64,000 nucleotides of DNA, taken from NCBI RefSeq assembly GCF_000004075.3, contig NC_026657.2, forward strand, positions 8,184,001 through 8,248,000. The letters run 5' to 3'. Below are positions 14,789 through 27,887 of this stretch, piece after piece (within the stretch, counting starts at the first letter, position 1; each line of letters opens with the position of its first letter). A program made the translations under genes and the position numbers. This DNA comes from Cucumis sativus. Lineage: Eukaryota; Streptophyta; Magnoliopsida; Cucurbitales; Cucurbitaceae. Below the pieces are notes generated by a model. That model did not search any database, had not been told where the DNA came from, and was given only the letters and a program-made list of their open reading frames with translations.

Positions 14789-15101
14789 GATTGAAAGCTT
14801 ACATAGAGAGAAAGAAAAGGAAAAAAGGAAAATGAATGAGATAATGAAGAAGATTGAGTGAGTTAATGAAATGGGTTGAAGTGAAAATGAAGTAGAAAGT
14901 AGATTTTGATGAAGATGGGGAAAATGGGGGGAAAAGTCAAAAAGAAGAAGAAGTATTTGGAAAAGGGTTAAAGGAAAAAAGGAAGAAAGAGCATGAAAAG
15001 GGGTGGACTTGGGAGAGTGTGACTTTACACAAAGGGTTCAGTAGTCAATCCATGAGAAAGAAGAGGAAGGAGAAGAGGAGGAGGAGAGAGAGGAAGAGAG
15101 T

Positions 15102-15107
15102 CACGTG
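15102..15107. promoter_or_regulatory. G-box upstream of BSK2
   Basis: CACGTG 314 bp upstream of the BSK2 ATG, next to a long GA-rich tract (about 14,930-15,130; CT-rich on the coding strand). The brassinosteroid factors BZR1/BES1 can bind this hexamer, so feedback control is possible but unproven. Confidence 0.35.
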
Positions 15108-15199
15108 ATGATCAGAGAGAGAACATGTGAGGAGAGACAGAAACACAGAAGGAATTGATCACCATTAAAAAGCGGGTCATGGTTATGGGGAAGGAGGAA

Positions 15200-16200
15200 G
15201 CTAAAAGTGGAAACGCCAAAATTCAACAGAACATTACCACTGCTTTCTTTCTATTGTGGAATTGGAAATGAAATTTCAGACTGCAAAATGGGTTTTTTTT
15301 TTTTTGTTTTTTTTTGTTTTTGTGTGTGTGTGTGTGACAAGAATGGTTTGAGATATCAAAATGAAGATGCAATAATTGGTTGCCCATGTCTTTTCTTTTC
15401 TTTGCTGAAAAATAGAGTCAGTCTAATGGAAAAGGACTGTTCATTTTCCTTCTCTTTCTGTCACACCTTGTTATCAATATTGAATAATGTATGGTATGAT
15501 TGTATTGCAAAAGGATTGATATAACATTTAATCTATCTTCCCTGGTTAGTTAAATATTTTGAGTGAGTAGGATATATAATACATAAAGAGAGTTTGGACC
15601 ACTTGTCTTTAAAACTATATAATACGTAAATTATTATTGACATGTGACTTATAGATGAGGTGAAAAGCCATTAAAATGCCTTTCATAGTTCCCTTCAAAC
15701 CTTTCACAAACACTAAGTTAGTGTTCAACTATGTATGTGTTTGAAGTTAATGTTCGGAGAAGTGTGTGAAGAGTTTTGAGTTAGTTTGTGCATCTATGAC
15801 AAAGGTATTGTCTCTCCATTTTATAAGAAGGAAGAATGTTTGTAAATTATTTTATTGTGCCTATATATGACATACATAATCGGTAGCGAAGTTGTTTTTA
15901 TTTTCTAGTGATATTTTTGCTATTGAATGTACTAGTTTTATAGACTTGTGGCAAATCGACATTATTAGAGGCATTTGTAATGCCTCCTAGGTCTAGGCAG
16001 AAGTACAAGTGTATGTTACTTGATGATGGGTCATGTTACAAGTTTTTATTTTACCTCTTACACGTCCTATCTGCTCAATCATGCTTCTTAAGATAACGTT
16101 TTAAATTATTTATTTGGAATGAACTAGTTATAAATATTTTAAAAAAATAACGTTAAAACAACATATTTCCAAATCCCCATTAAAAACGCCATGGAATTGG
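15200..16200. other. Intergenic, no gene seen
   Basis: Divergent flank of BSK2. It includes T-rich and (TG)n simple repeats at 15,294-15,338. No frame has family support. Confidence 0.4.
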
Positions 16201-16237
16201 ATCGAACCTTCAGCTAACAATTTGTTCTCCTTTTACT

Positions 16238-16318
16238 TGGGCCAAAAGGCCCAATACTAGTTACGTGTTTAGGCCCAGAGCTTTTATAGCCTAGCCGACA
16301 TGAACGATATTATGGGCC
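16238..16318. promoter_or_regulatory. Orphan cluster of four TGGGCC/GGCCCA elements
   Basis: Site II type hexamers at 16238-16243 (TGGGCC), 16248-16253 (GGCCCA), 16272-16277 (GGCCCA) and 16313-16318 (TGGGCC). Such clusters mark TCP-bound promoters of ribosomal, mitochondrial and snoRNA genes. No such gene is recognisable within 2 kb. The BSK2 start is about 1.5 kb away. Confidence 0.45.
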
Positions 16319-16399
16319 GTAGCCAAGTCGGATGAACTCGTTGATGTTAATTCCATTATACAGTGATTGTTATAAAGTTTAATTTGTCCCTGAAATTAG

Positions 16400-17355
16400 C
16401 TTTTTTTCTTTTCAAAATATAACAAATTGGACCAAATTTTGTACTTCTTTTGAAAAGAAAAATAAAAAGACAAATATATATATATAATTGAGTAAATTTA
16501 TAAGAAATTTAGTCTAATAAATCTTTGTTTTTGTTCAACATTCTTTAAAATTCACAAAACTACCGAAAAAAAAAATAAAAAGACCTATTAAACTCATAAA
16601 TTTGCAGCTTCATGAACTAAATTCATGAATTTCTTGTTTTATTTTCAAATCTATATGAATATGAATTGTTTTAAATTAACAAAATTTTGTAAGTGGGACC
16701 TTCTTTCTTGACATAATTGTGCCAAATATTTGGTAAATTTATTTTCTCACGAAATATATTAGATGATATGTTCTAGATTTTTGTTGTTGTTGTGTGTTCA
16801 TATATATATATATGTATTGTAAAGTGGATGAATTTCTGGTGACTTGCTAAGAACTTTGCTTTCTCCATGGATTATGGAGTTTTCTTGAAATTTGTCCCTA
16901 TTTCTTAAAAGATGAAAATATTGTACAATAAATAAACAATTAAAAATACAAAGCTATTACCAAATACCTCAAATTAGCATGTTTATTCCCTATAATTATT
17001 TGAGGAAAAATCAAATAAAGTGAATATAAGAAGGTTAAACAAATTATCTTTTAACGTCTAGATCGAATCTATGTGGAGAAAAAGTTGATTTTTAGAATTT
17101 AAGAAAATGACACACACTAATAAAACATCAATACAAGAAAAGGAGCCAAATTTATTTGCTATATTAGGAAGCTATTTAAAGTAGTTTAGAGACTAAAGCA
17201 TTGAGGATTTAGAGCTAATGATATCGGTAGTCTCTTTTGCCAACTAATTTACAACTCAACTAATTTATTTATATATATATATATACCTAAAAGATAAGTA
17301 GAAAACTCAACTTGATTTCAAAAGTAGATTTCATAGTTACATTGTTTTTTTAAAA
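16400..17355. other. Intergenic, no gene seen
   Basis: AT-rich spacer with short (TA)n runs (about 16,801-16,812 and 17,268-17,284). I see nothing functional. Confidence 0.4.
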
Positions 17356-17360
17356 GAATC

Positions 17361-17563
17361 ATCACAAGTGATTTAGTGGTAAAAAATAATGTACAGTCTC
17401 TTAGGGATTCAATCCACCGTAGCTAGTAACCTAAAAATTAATTTACTATAGGTTTTCTTACACCCAAATGTTGTATTACAGGGACAGATAGATTGTTCTA
17501 TGAGATTAGTTGAGATATACGTAAACTGATATGGATACTCACTGATGAAGACAAATCTAAATG
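17361..17563 (+). mobile_element. Decayed tRNA-derived SINE-like retroposon
   Basis: The plus-strand head has TTTAGTGGTAAAAAATAAT (A-box-like) and GGATTCAATCC (B-box-like). A body follows with TTACACCCAAATGTTGTA, then GAGATTAGTTGAGATATACG and GGATACTCAC. The order and the core match the element at 4866-5060 and the eudicot SINE-like consensus I remember. The tail has no long A-run, so this is an older or truncated copy. Confidence 0.55.
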
Positions 17564-17599
17564 GCCAAACAAAAAAGACACGTTAAAAGTGCATTTCTT

Positions 17600-18890
17600 T
17601 CACTTTTGTATAAATTTCAACACATCCCCTGCTTGGAAAATTCCTACGTGTTTTTCCTTGTTGACTCTTTTAAGGGATAAACACATTCTCATCCATGCCT
17701 CCACAAAAGACCAAATCTACTCATCAAGTGGACAAGAAGACAATGAAAGATCTCTTTTACAAAAAGAAATTCAAAACAGTCAACTTGGGAGAGAGATAGG
17801 TTCAATCACCATTCACAACGAGCCCACAACATACCACTTCTCTTACCTACATTAAAAGTTAGATATTACACGGAAACGTCGTTATAAAAGTCATATCGTA
17901 ATCACATGTTTACATACACATCAGTAATTACCCATTCGAACTACTTTAGATAATCACAAATATAGTCTACTAAGTTGAACTAGACATGTTTGAAAGAGAC
18001 ACGTCAAAGAATGATATATAATGTTTTTGAGCTTTTAATTCATATATAAGTAGAAACTACGTAATTCCGAGAAGAAAAACAAACAAAAAAATAATAGTTA
18101 TTTAATACAAGCCAGCTGGTAATCTCATCTAAGTGGTTGGGTATGGTAATCTTCTTCCTAATGATAGCACAACAACAACAAGTTGCCTGAATTGGTTGCT
18201 TTTACAAAAAGAAAACATGAATCCAGCTTGAGAAATGAAACCCCCAAACCATTTTTGTTCATTTCTTTATTCAGTCATTTGGGTCAAAAAGTCAAATGAT
18301 GAAACCTAACTATTTTATAAATATTGCCTTCCACTCAAAAATAAGCCATCAAAAACACACACATCACTTATAACAAAGTTTTTAAATCTTATTTGGTTCT
18401 TCTTATTTGGTTCTTACCTTTCAAAATATCCTAGACTTTTGTTGAGGTTTTGTCATTCTATCATTATCAATTACGTAGAAACAATTTGCTTTAAAGATTT
18501 TTTCTAAATGTATAGATTTTATATTATAATGACAAGATTATTAAAAAAGTGAAAACTTTTTAAAGCTAAGTTAAAAGATAGACATTCATACTATAAGTTG
18601 AATTACAAATTTAATCCCTAAAGTTTGTAGGTTTGTGTTTATCAAAGTAAAGAACCTTGAAATCTAAAATTTATTGTATCTCTAAATTTTTAAGAATATC
18701 TAATCCGTCTTTTACAAAAATTCATTTACTTTTATAGTTAAAAGTTAGTGAAGTTACCAGTAAGAAAAAGAAAGTAAAGTGTTCCAAAAACAAGTTGGTG
18801 AAACAAAAGGCCAAAGGCAAGAAAACAGTGAAAGATATGCAATCCAGCTGATAAGCACACAGAGAAAAGAGGGAAAAGAAAAACAAAAGA
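17600..18890. other. Intergenic, no gene seen
   Basis: AT-rich spacer. The 88-residue frame at 17,589-17,855 has no family resemblance and ordinary spacer composition. Confidence 0.4.
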
Positions 18891-18899
18891 TATTTAAGT

Positions 18900-19304
18900 T
18901 TACTTATAAGAGACATTTCGTCGAACACCTGGTAGGCGTCTAAAGGCGTAGACGAATTGAATTTCTTTACCTTCCGATAAGACGCTTTTCTTTTCAGCTT
19001 CTTCGTTCTTCCAGCTGGTCCCCAATACACGCCAATGAGCCGGCTTCTTTCAGAAATACCGCACGCCCCCAATACGAAACACTACACCACGTCGTTTTCA
19101 GCCGGTGATGTTGAACGCCGACAACCCACTGACAGAGTACTGCCCGTGGGCAAATGGGCAGCTGCCCAATCTGCCATTAAAGCCGATCTTGCTTACTTGG
19201 ATCGCACCATCAATTGTAGAGAAGCATCTGAAAGGGAATTGGATTCTCTACTGTTCTCTGAAACTCTCTGCTTAGAATGTGTTCGACAAAATGCCTCAAA
19301 TTAA
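18900..19304. other. Coding-like GC-richer island, strand and product unresolved
   Basis: About 400 bp stands out from its AT-rich surroundings. On the plus strand, ATG 19035 opens an 89-residue frame to 19304; the frame is open a further 18 codons upstream. The protein has a hydrophilic, Arg/Glu-rich C-terminal half and no motif I know. On the minus strand the frame 19072-18900 encodes a Lys/Arg-rich segment (TKKLKRKASYRK) followed by a potential donor, but it has no ATG. Either could be an exon of a small unknown gene, or the whole may be a relic. A G-box palindrome lies 540 bp to the right. I do not assign a function. Confidence 0.3.
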
Positions 19305-19839
19305 ATTATATAATATTCATTTTGAATAATACATTTTTATTTGATTTTGAGAGCCCAATCCAAAAACTTATACTTTTAATTTAGTCTTTTCTTGCTCAAT
19401 AACTATAAATATTTTCTCAAACATTATATTTTTTACCATCCTTTCTCGATTTTATATTAAATTTTCAACATTCCCAAAAATGTAACTAATGTATATTATT
19501 CTCTTTCTCATTAGCTATCAAAATTTTAAAGTTTTATTCAAAGTAATTAATTTACATTAATCCCAATAAAGTTATGTATTTAACATACTAAAATTAAAAC
19601 AAAATTTAAACATTCAATGTACAAATAAAAACCTAAAATATAAAAATCAAATTTTCATTTTCTTTTCCCATACTTTTATCAAATAACCATTTTGAACTCT
19701 TCAATATCAAATTAGTTTTTTTTAGAAAAATATAAAATTGGTACTTAAACTTATATATAATATTTAGAAAATAATATTACTGTTAGTTGAAATCCACGTA
19801 ATAGGCGACTGGGACTGTCGAAGAATGCAAAGAATTGGG

Positions 19840-19854
19840 ACGTGGCTCCCACGT
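19840..19854. promoter_or_regulatory. Inverted G-box/ABRE pair
   Basis: ACGTGG-CTC-CCACGT is a perfect inverted repeat with a 3-bp spacer; another CCACGT lies near 19,793. These are core motifs for bZIP (ABF type) binding. The target gene is not evident; the nearest candidate is the island at 18,900-19,304. Confidence 0.35.
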
Positions 19855-19994
19855 TTTAAGCCCTAATTTATTCACCTTTTTTTTTATTCCTTTCCAGTTT
19901 ATTTAATTTCTATAATCACTTCCCATTAAACAGACACAAAAACCAGTCTTTAATTTAATTTTATATATACCTAAACCATTTTTAAAACTAACTT

Positions 19995-21020
19995 TCTGGT
20001 TGCGTTCGGGTTAGCTTACGTATGGTACAACTGGCTTTATTTATAAAAAATTTATCATTTGAATTTATGTATTTGGAGTTTCGAAAAGTTGCGTAATGGT
20101 TGAACGAATAGTTAACGTATGTTTTTCTTTTTATATATAGAATATTGATAACTATAACTCGCTATGAGATAGTATGGGTATTTTATCATATAGATGTTGT
20201 TTAATTTATTCATTTTTATAATTATATTTGAATTTATCTACTTATGTATAAATAATTCAATATTGATTAGAGAGTTCGAGACTCAAACTTTTGCAATGTA
20301 TTTTTCTTCTTGATTAATATCTAACGTAACTACTTGATGGGTCAAAATAAGCGACTATACTTTTTTTATAGTATAGTGACGTTCGGTTAGCTTACGTATA
20401 GTATCAAGTGGATTTTATTTTATAGAAATTAATTTTTAGATTTATGTATTTAAAGCTTGGAAAAGTTAGATAATTGAATTTTGTTTATTGCATGTTGATA
20501 ACCACACCTTGTTATGATAGAGTGTATGCTTTATCTCAACACATTTGTTTGTATATAAGAGTTGTTAAATTTATCTGCTTAAGTTTATTTATTTATTAGT
20601 GAATTTAATATTAAATAGGAAAAATGTATACTCAAACTTTTGTAATATAATAACACAAATTGTGTATTATTTTATAACTGTGGTTTTAATTTGAATTGAT
20701 GTATTTTGAGATATGAAGAAGCTGTGTTATAGTTGGAAAATAATTAACATGTTTATTTCTTTATTGAATTGTTGATAACTACAACTCGTCATGATAGAGT
20801 GAGTGTTTTATCACAATCAACATTATTTTCTTACGTAGAAGTTGGGTTATGTTGATGTATTTTTAAAATGGACTTTATCAATTATTTGACGAGTGATTAA
20901 TTAATTGATATAAAAGTTTAATGCATTTTGATAATAGGATATATACTCGAACTTTTCTAATGCATTTTATTATCGATTAATATCGATATATCGATATTAT
21001 TTAATGAGTCAAGTTTGCAA
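19995..21020. repeat. Three degenerate tandem copies of a roughly 280-375-bp unit
   Basis: Recurring landmarks: GGTTAGCTTACGTAT at about 20,010 and 20,384; GATAACTATAACTCGCTATGA, GATAACCACACCTTGTTATGA and GATAACTACAACTCGTCATGA at about 20,146, 20,497 and 20,773; ACTCAAACTTTTGCAATGTA-like words near 20,282, 20,632 and 20,946. Spacing varies because of indels. No coding capacity. It may be an old repeat related to an LTR or satellite. Confidence 0.65.
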
Positions 21021-24000
21021 AGTGAGTTGTATTTAAGATAATGGAATTTTTTTATTTGTATGAGATACTTAGTAGTACTTAGTAGCGGTAGTAATAATAG
21101 CTTGTAATTTTGTATATATTTAAGTTTGGCTCTTTTTTTAGCGTAGTTATAAATTTCTACGAGGAATTGATGACGCACTAAATAAAATGAATAATCCACG
21201 ATGTCTTTTAACTAAATATGTCTAGGATTAATGATGAAATTAGAGGTTAGTTTAAGCTAATTTTAATGCTTTGGACTCTTATTTGCTACAATTTACTCAT
21301 AGTTTCTCTAAACGTATATTTATAGAGATCTAAATTTATTTTATATCTCACTTGACTCATATCACTAATTAATTTGAATTAGATTGAGTTTGGCGAATGA
21401 AATTAGTTAAGTTGAAATTAATACACATTTGACTATTGTATCATAATTAACATAAATATATACCATCACAATCTACAATAATCACAAACTTTCAACTTTA
21501 TTCTTCCAAATCATCAATTTTCTCTCAATCTTTATCAATAATGATCTATTTACAGTCCATTTTTTATTTTTGTAACTTTGGAATATATATGCTCGACAGC
21601 ACAAAAAAATTTATATTAGTAATGACTATGCTAATGTTGACTTGTTTAAATTCACGAGAGTTCTTTTATTTGTACATATCAAGTAGTTTTATATCACTAA
21701 TTAACTCGAAAGTTTAAGGGTCTAAACACGTGATCTTTTTTAATCACATGCTCTCCAATTCCATCTCAAAACACTGATTATCCCAAAATTTAAGTTGATG
21801 GGTGAAAACGAATTAATTTGATATTATATTCAATTATATATATCATACATTTTTCTCCTATATTTAGAAGTTTATTCAAATTTAGTGTCTGTCCAAGTTT
21901 AATATCATACTTTAAATAAATAGTTTTTATTTTAGTAGCTTCCATGCTGCTTCTTTATTATTAAATAATAAAAAAATCACACACCAACATTTTTAATTTT
22001 TTTGCATAAGAATTATTGTTATTATTTAATTAATTTTGATAAATTTGTTGAATAACTAAAAATTTATTAAAATTACATAAACTAAACTTAAACAAATAAG
22101 AGTATAAGAACCAAAGCAATTAAATTAAAATATACCACAAACACAATATTTTTTTACCTTAATTTTTATATTGAACTTATCTCCATTACACATGAATTCA
22201 TGATAGGTGAAGATATTTATCTAAATCTGAAATTTCAAGATGGGAGTAATTGGGAAGAAAAAGAAGAGCCCACAAATTAATTAAAAATGTGGAAAATTAA
22301 AAAAGAGAAGGCTGTCATTAATTACTATAATAACAATAAATAATTATCTTAATGAAAGTGGAAACAGGTTAAGTAAGCAACTAAAACAAAGTGGGGAGGT
22401 TTTATTTGATATAAAAATATTTTATTAAGTCATTGTCTCTTCTTCTTTTTTTTTTCTTTTTTGTTTTTTCATTTTTAATTAAATTAACAAAAAAAACTCA
22501 ATTCATCGGCTCGAAAATGCCACGTCGGCTATCCATCCAACCAATCCCATGCACTATTTAATAATACTATTAGGTTTTTAGTGACCCACTTGGTTTTTGC
22601 ACTTTATTTGGTATATATAAAAACAAACATGTAATTAAATACATTAAACATCTAGACTAATTGTATTTTAAAATTAATGAATTAAAAAATGGTATTTTCA
22701 AAAATATAATAAACTAGTAAAATATGAACAAATTTTCGAAAACGAAAAAAGCCTAACAAGCTTATAATAGAAATATGAAAAATCTAAGTTCACACACTCC
22801 TACGAGTAGTATTCTTTCTAAACATCGTGTACTATAGTGTAGCTGAATGATCTACAATCGTTTAGGTCATGATATACAATCGTGTAATTCTTTTTGACAA
22901 TGAAAAAAAACTCTAAATATAAACGTTTGTGTTGACATTTAAATGATCTTGACATATATTCTCGAATATATGAGGAAAATTAAGAAGAATATTTAAACAA
23001 TAGTGAAATAGCTTAAAAGAATGTTGTTGAAAAAAAATAAAGAAAAAATCACAAAGAAGGAATAAAATAAAAGAGAATTGAAGAATCATCCACCAAATCT
23101 AACCATAAGTCTGAAAATTATGAAAATGTTTTATTAGATTAAGGTAAATTAACCACTAAAAAAGGATATTAATTTAATAAAATCGAGTTTTTTTTTAAAG
23201 TCATTAATTGAATATATTTTATTTCTATTACTTAATCAACACACATCAATCTTATAATAGGTCACATTACGAACATTTTTTACACAACATATAGTTGGCA
23301 TGTCAATTTTCACACCAATAATAAAAATATATTACCCCTACACCAAATTTAGATATATGTAATACTTTTATATATGTTGAGTTATATATGTGTAAATTAT
23401 TATTATTAAAAAATAAGAGCTATGTTTTTGTTTTATAATTTCTACATATTAAAAATATCAAACTTATGTTCATAAACGTCTATGTTTTTTGAGACTATAT
23501 ATTAAAAAAACCATATACATAATAAGATTCAATTAAGCACATTTCCAAGTCTCCCAAGTGCTATATATATATATATCTATATTAAGTACTACAATTTGAA
23601 CTTTGAGACCTAATTACTTCCTTTCTTTGTCCTATATGAAGTCGGCCTCCACAACTTGTTTCTAATAATACAAAATCTCTTCCAAATTTCTCTTCAATAA
23701 ATTTATTCAACACAATTCATTTCTATAAGGACGAATTATTTGATGAGACCCTAAAGCAATATGATGGGATATTTTGATCCATTACATGTTGTTGAAACAT
23801 TAGATCCCACTTCAATTTGTTACGTTTTTTTATAACAATAATCTATAACGATATATCAATTATTATATGGTTGAGCTAAATTTTTCAATAAATTAGTATA
23901 GTAGTTGAAAAGGTTTAGTGAAGGGATCAATAGAACAAGATAAATTGTAATTATACTAACACATTCAATATTCATATATATATATATATATATATATAAA

Positions 24001-27000
24001 CAATATAATATGGAATTGTTGTTTAGAGGTCAGTGAAGGGGATGTAGAGCACAGTGTATTGGGACGCTAAATGTGACGTTTGTGTGTATGATATTATTGG
24101 ATTTGGATCCAACAAATTAGGTCTCCATCCCAACAAATTAGGTCTCCATCCCAAGACCAAATTTTAGGGTAACATTTTATGTTCGAGGTTTCATCTATTG
24201 AACTTTCGTTGTATTTAAAGATCACCTTTAAAACTAATATGACAACATATAGTTTCAATTATAAAAGTTGAACCATCGAACAATTATAAAAAAATGTAAT
24301 AACTAATTAATGTTGAGAGCGGCATCAAATGAGTATTAACAGTTTTATTAACTTTTGTGTATGGTAACTCTTTTATCTACGTGTATATTTGAAAAGTGTA
24401 TGTGGTATTAGTTTTAATCATCCGTTTTGTTAACTTTTGATGTAGTGATGGTTTTTTTTAAAGATGATTTTAATAAGAAATGTGAATTAATTGACTTGTA
24501 TATTAGCAATTTATAGAAACTCAATTATTGATATATATGATTGAAAAATATTTACAAAATTGAAATTATATTAATTGGTTTTTGTTAAGAAAAAAAATTA
24601 GATGTTTATAGTTTGAAGATATTTTTTTCAAGAAAGAACTATGTTTGGTAAAAACACATCCTTTTAAAAGAAAGTACTAATAATTAACAATAGGTTTTGA
24701 TTAGTAAGATCCAAATTCCAAAGTACTTTTGTTTGAAAAAAAAAGATATCCATTTTGACTTACAAATGTGTATGAAACAATAATCTAATCTATATTCTTA
24801 TCCCTAGCTCTCTCAATGATTAATTTGTCAACATAATTTCTTGTCATTTACTTGATCATTTGTAATTATCCTTGTATTCATTATCAAAATTCAACTTTCA
24901 CTGCTTAATTTTATTAACATAAAAAAAAATACATCAATACAATAAAAAAAACGTTGCAATTTTACGAAAAATGTTAAGTAATAGGTGATTTTAAAGAATA
25001 ACGTAAAAAAAATAGTTAACTGTAAGTACTCTTTAAAAATGTTCAAGTAATCATATCTCAAAAGATTTATATCATTTTATTAAAATTATCGAATTGTCCA
25101 AAAAAAATCAATTAAAAGTCATAATTAAAGTTGAATAAGTTGGTTTAAAGGAAAATTGTACTAATTAAAATGAAATGATATTCAGTTTAAATGAAGAGAG
25201 AATAAATAATATGTGATTAAAACTAACCTAATTTGAAATAATTAATATAATTACGAACGTGTTTGAATTGATTTGAGTTCAAATTATTAAATTGTTAATT
25301 TGGATTATTATCTTAAAGTTATTATATATTAGATTGAAATGAAGTCAATGTTTGAATGCATTTTAATTCTTGTGATTAGGTATTAAGGTTTTGTAGCTTA
25401 TGCATCAACTTCTTTTTGTTTTATTTAGTTAATAATTATTTATAGTTTTTGTTTTATTTCAAAAATACTATTTTATGACTTCTACTCACTCCCGAGTTTT
25501 CGTGGAATTTTATGTCCTTTTTAAATAATTTTGTATAAGGTTTACAGATGAGTAAGATAACCACAACAAGATCTTTTGTTCAATTGACGTTCGAGTTTAC
25601 TATTAACCAGAATGTTTGTACTAAGAAAAGCTACGTGCATGGTCGATGATACGATGTCTTAATTAATCGAGCTATATGAAATTTCATTCCAAACAGATGA
25701 CTTTGTTTGAGTTTTTCAGTATAAGGTTAAATACATTGTTTTGTATGTATGGAAAAAATCAAATAAAATAGATCGATTTTTATTAATGGAAAAAAAACCG
25801 AATCAAACCTAGGGCATATAAATGTCTTTGCATTTATGTTTGTTGTTTATAAAAAACGCAAAGAAAGAAATGTTCGATTGCATTCTATAAAAAGGAACAT
25901 GCATGCCTCGGTATTATTTTGAAGATGGCAAAAAAGATCCACCTAGAAGAAAAGGCGAAAAAAAGAAAAACCGATAAATAAACCAAACAGGACATTTAAT
26001 TGATTGTTCTTTACGAGACATCAATTTGGATAACTTATTTATAAAAACGATCAATCTGGCTCCAGGTTTATTCCAAAACCAGCAATAACCAAACCAAATT
26101 TCCACGCATAAGTATATTGCTGAACAAATAATTAAACCGTCAGAAATGTGATTTTCAATCACCAAATATCACTCATCACGCATAAAAAATACTATGATTT
26201 CTTGTCACATGTATTCATTATGCATTTAGTACTATTAACAATCAAACTACGCATGATTTGAGCCCTCTCACTTTTCATCGTATTCAATACTGTTTTCTAA
26301 GGAGATAACACGCACACATACTTATATTTTCTTTAACGACTATTTTTCTTTAAAGCAAACGTTTGAAATTCGCTTTCAAATCATACAATCTTACGTAAAT
26401 CAACAGTAACTACAATCATAATTATCCATCATCGAAAACGATAAGGTATATATTTCAATCAAGTTACTTGAACATGAATATCTCAAAGTCACAATTAATA
26501 TGACTAATAACAATAACTAATAATTGCTTGACTTTTTTGATAAATAAAATTTTGTAAATTCCATAAATTAAGAAAATAATACTAATAATAAATGAAATTT
26601 GTTCATAGTTGCGTGTGAAACTTTTGTTTTTATTTATTTAATGATTAAATGAAATATTTTTGAGGGGCAATTTTGGAATAATAAAAAATTGAAAGTAATT
26701 AAACTCTCATTAATTACAAAGGTCATCATTTTTTCTTCTCATTTCTACTTTACTTGGTATTATTCAAAATATAGAAGCTCCACGTATAGAGTAGTCACCA
26801 TAATAATAATTAATTACTTTTGTAACTATATAATATATATACATAACATACCTAAATACTATAATTACGTCTTAAATTTATATCAAGTAACTTTTTTACG
26901 TATAAATTCGAATTGAAATAATTATGGTTGTTTGTATTTTTAATAGGTTTTTTTTGTTATTATTTTGTTAATATTGGATTCAAATATCTTCTATTGTTGA

Positions 27001-27640
27001 ATGATAAAATTATTTTTTACTTTAATTAATGTCATGAAATAGATACATTCATCCATCAATAAAATCCAAAATTATATTGATAAATGACAATATAATTTAA
27101 TTTCGCAAACAAACAGAAAGGAAATGGAAATTTATCTTTTATTCTAACAATTTTATTTTCCACATTTTACGTCATTTTTTTTTTGTCTGTCTATCACAAG
27201 TAAAAAAAAATAGTGGGGAATATACGTTTGAGAAAATAATAATAAAATCCAATATTAAAAAAAAAAAAGGCTTGAAATGACTCTCTATAATTTTAAAGAA
27301 ATTACACTCTACACCTCTACGTTTAAGTTCAATTATCTTTAATTACTATCACAACTATACATTGGTTTAACTTAAATAATCCCTCACTAATTACTTCAAA
27401 GCAAAATTTTAATGCAACAATAAACATGTATTATTAGTGATAAAATTAAACAAAATTCAAAACACATATATTATATTTAAAGTTCTTTTTAATTTTTTTC
27501 ACCCCACTTAAAATTAGACATTTTTTAATTATTATTTTTTCCTCACTCGAAAAAAACATTTTATTTAATATTTATAAAAAAGAAAATTGAATTCTCTTTT
27601 TCCTCCTTCTTTCCCACTTTCTCACAGCTGTCCAAAATTA
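21021..27640. other. Long gene-free AT-rich tract
   Basis: About 6.6 kb with no frame, splice pattern or RNA gene that I can support. It holds a 21-bp tandem duplication (24,110-24,151), (TA)n runs (about 23,970-23,998) and a CCACGTCGGC-containing patch near 22,520. The 75- and 83-residue frames here have spacer-like composition. The right end grades into the NPF7.3 promoter. Confidence 0.45.
24110..24151. repeat. 21-bp tandem duplication
   Basis: Two exact head-to-tail copies of a 21-bp unit beginning CAACAAATTAGGTCTCCATC. Confidence 0.85.
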
Positions 27641-27647
27641 TATATTT

Positions 27648-27675
27648 TCTCTCTCTCTCTCTCTGTCTATAAATA
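27648..27675 (+). promoter_or_regulatory. Core promoter of the NPF7.3 gene
   Basis: A CT dinucleotide run (about 27,648-27,664, Y-patch-like) directly precedes TATAAATA (27,668-27,675). The ATG is 213 bp downstream of the TATA box, leaving a 5' UTR of about 180 nt. Confidence 0.65.
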
Positions 27676-27887
27676 GACCCCAAATCCCAAATCTCTTCTC
27701 CCCAAGATACACCTCTCCATTCCTCATTCCATCATCATCATCATCTTCTTCTTCAAAATCATCTCCAAAATAACTTCACCACCCTTAAGATAAACTCCTT
27801 AGAGAGTCCATTATCATTAATTGTTGCTCTGATCTCTTCAAGCTCTTTCTACTACTTGTTGAGTTTCTTCCCATTGCATGCCCTTCA

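Noticed and set aside
16019-16030. TGATGATG near the orphan site II cluster as a snoRNA C box
   Set aside because: No matching D box (CTGA) at a suitable distance on the same strand and no terminal stem.
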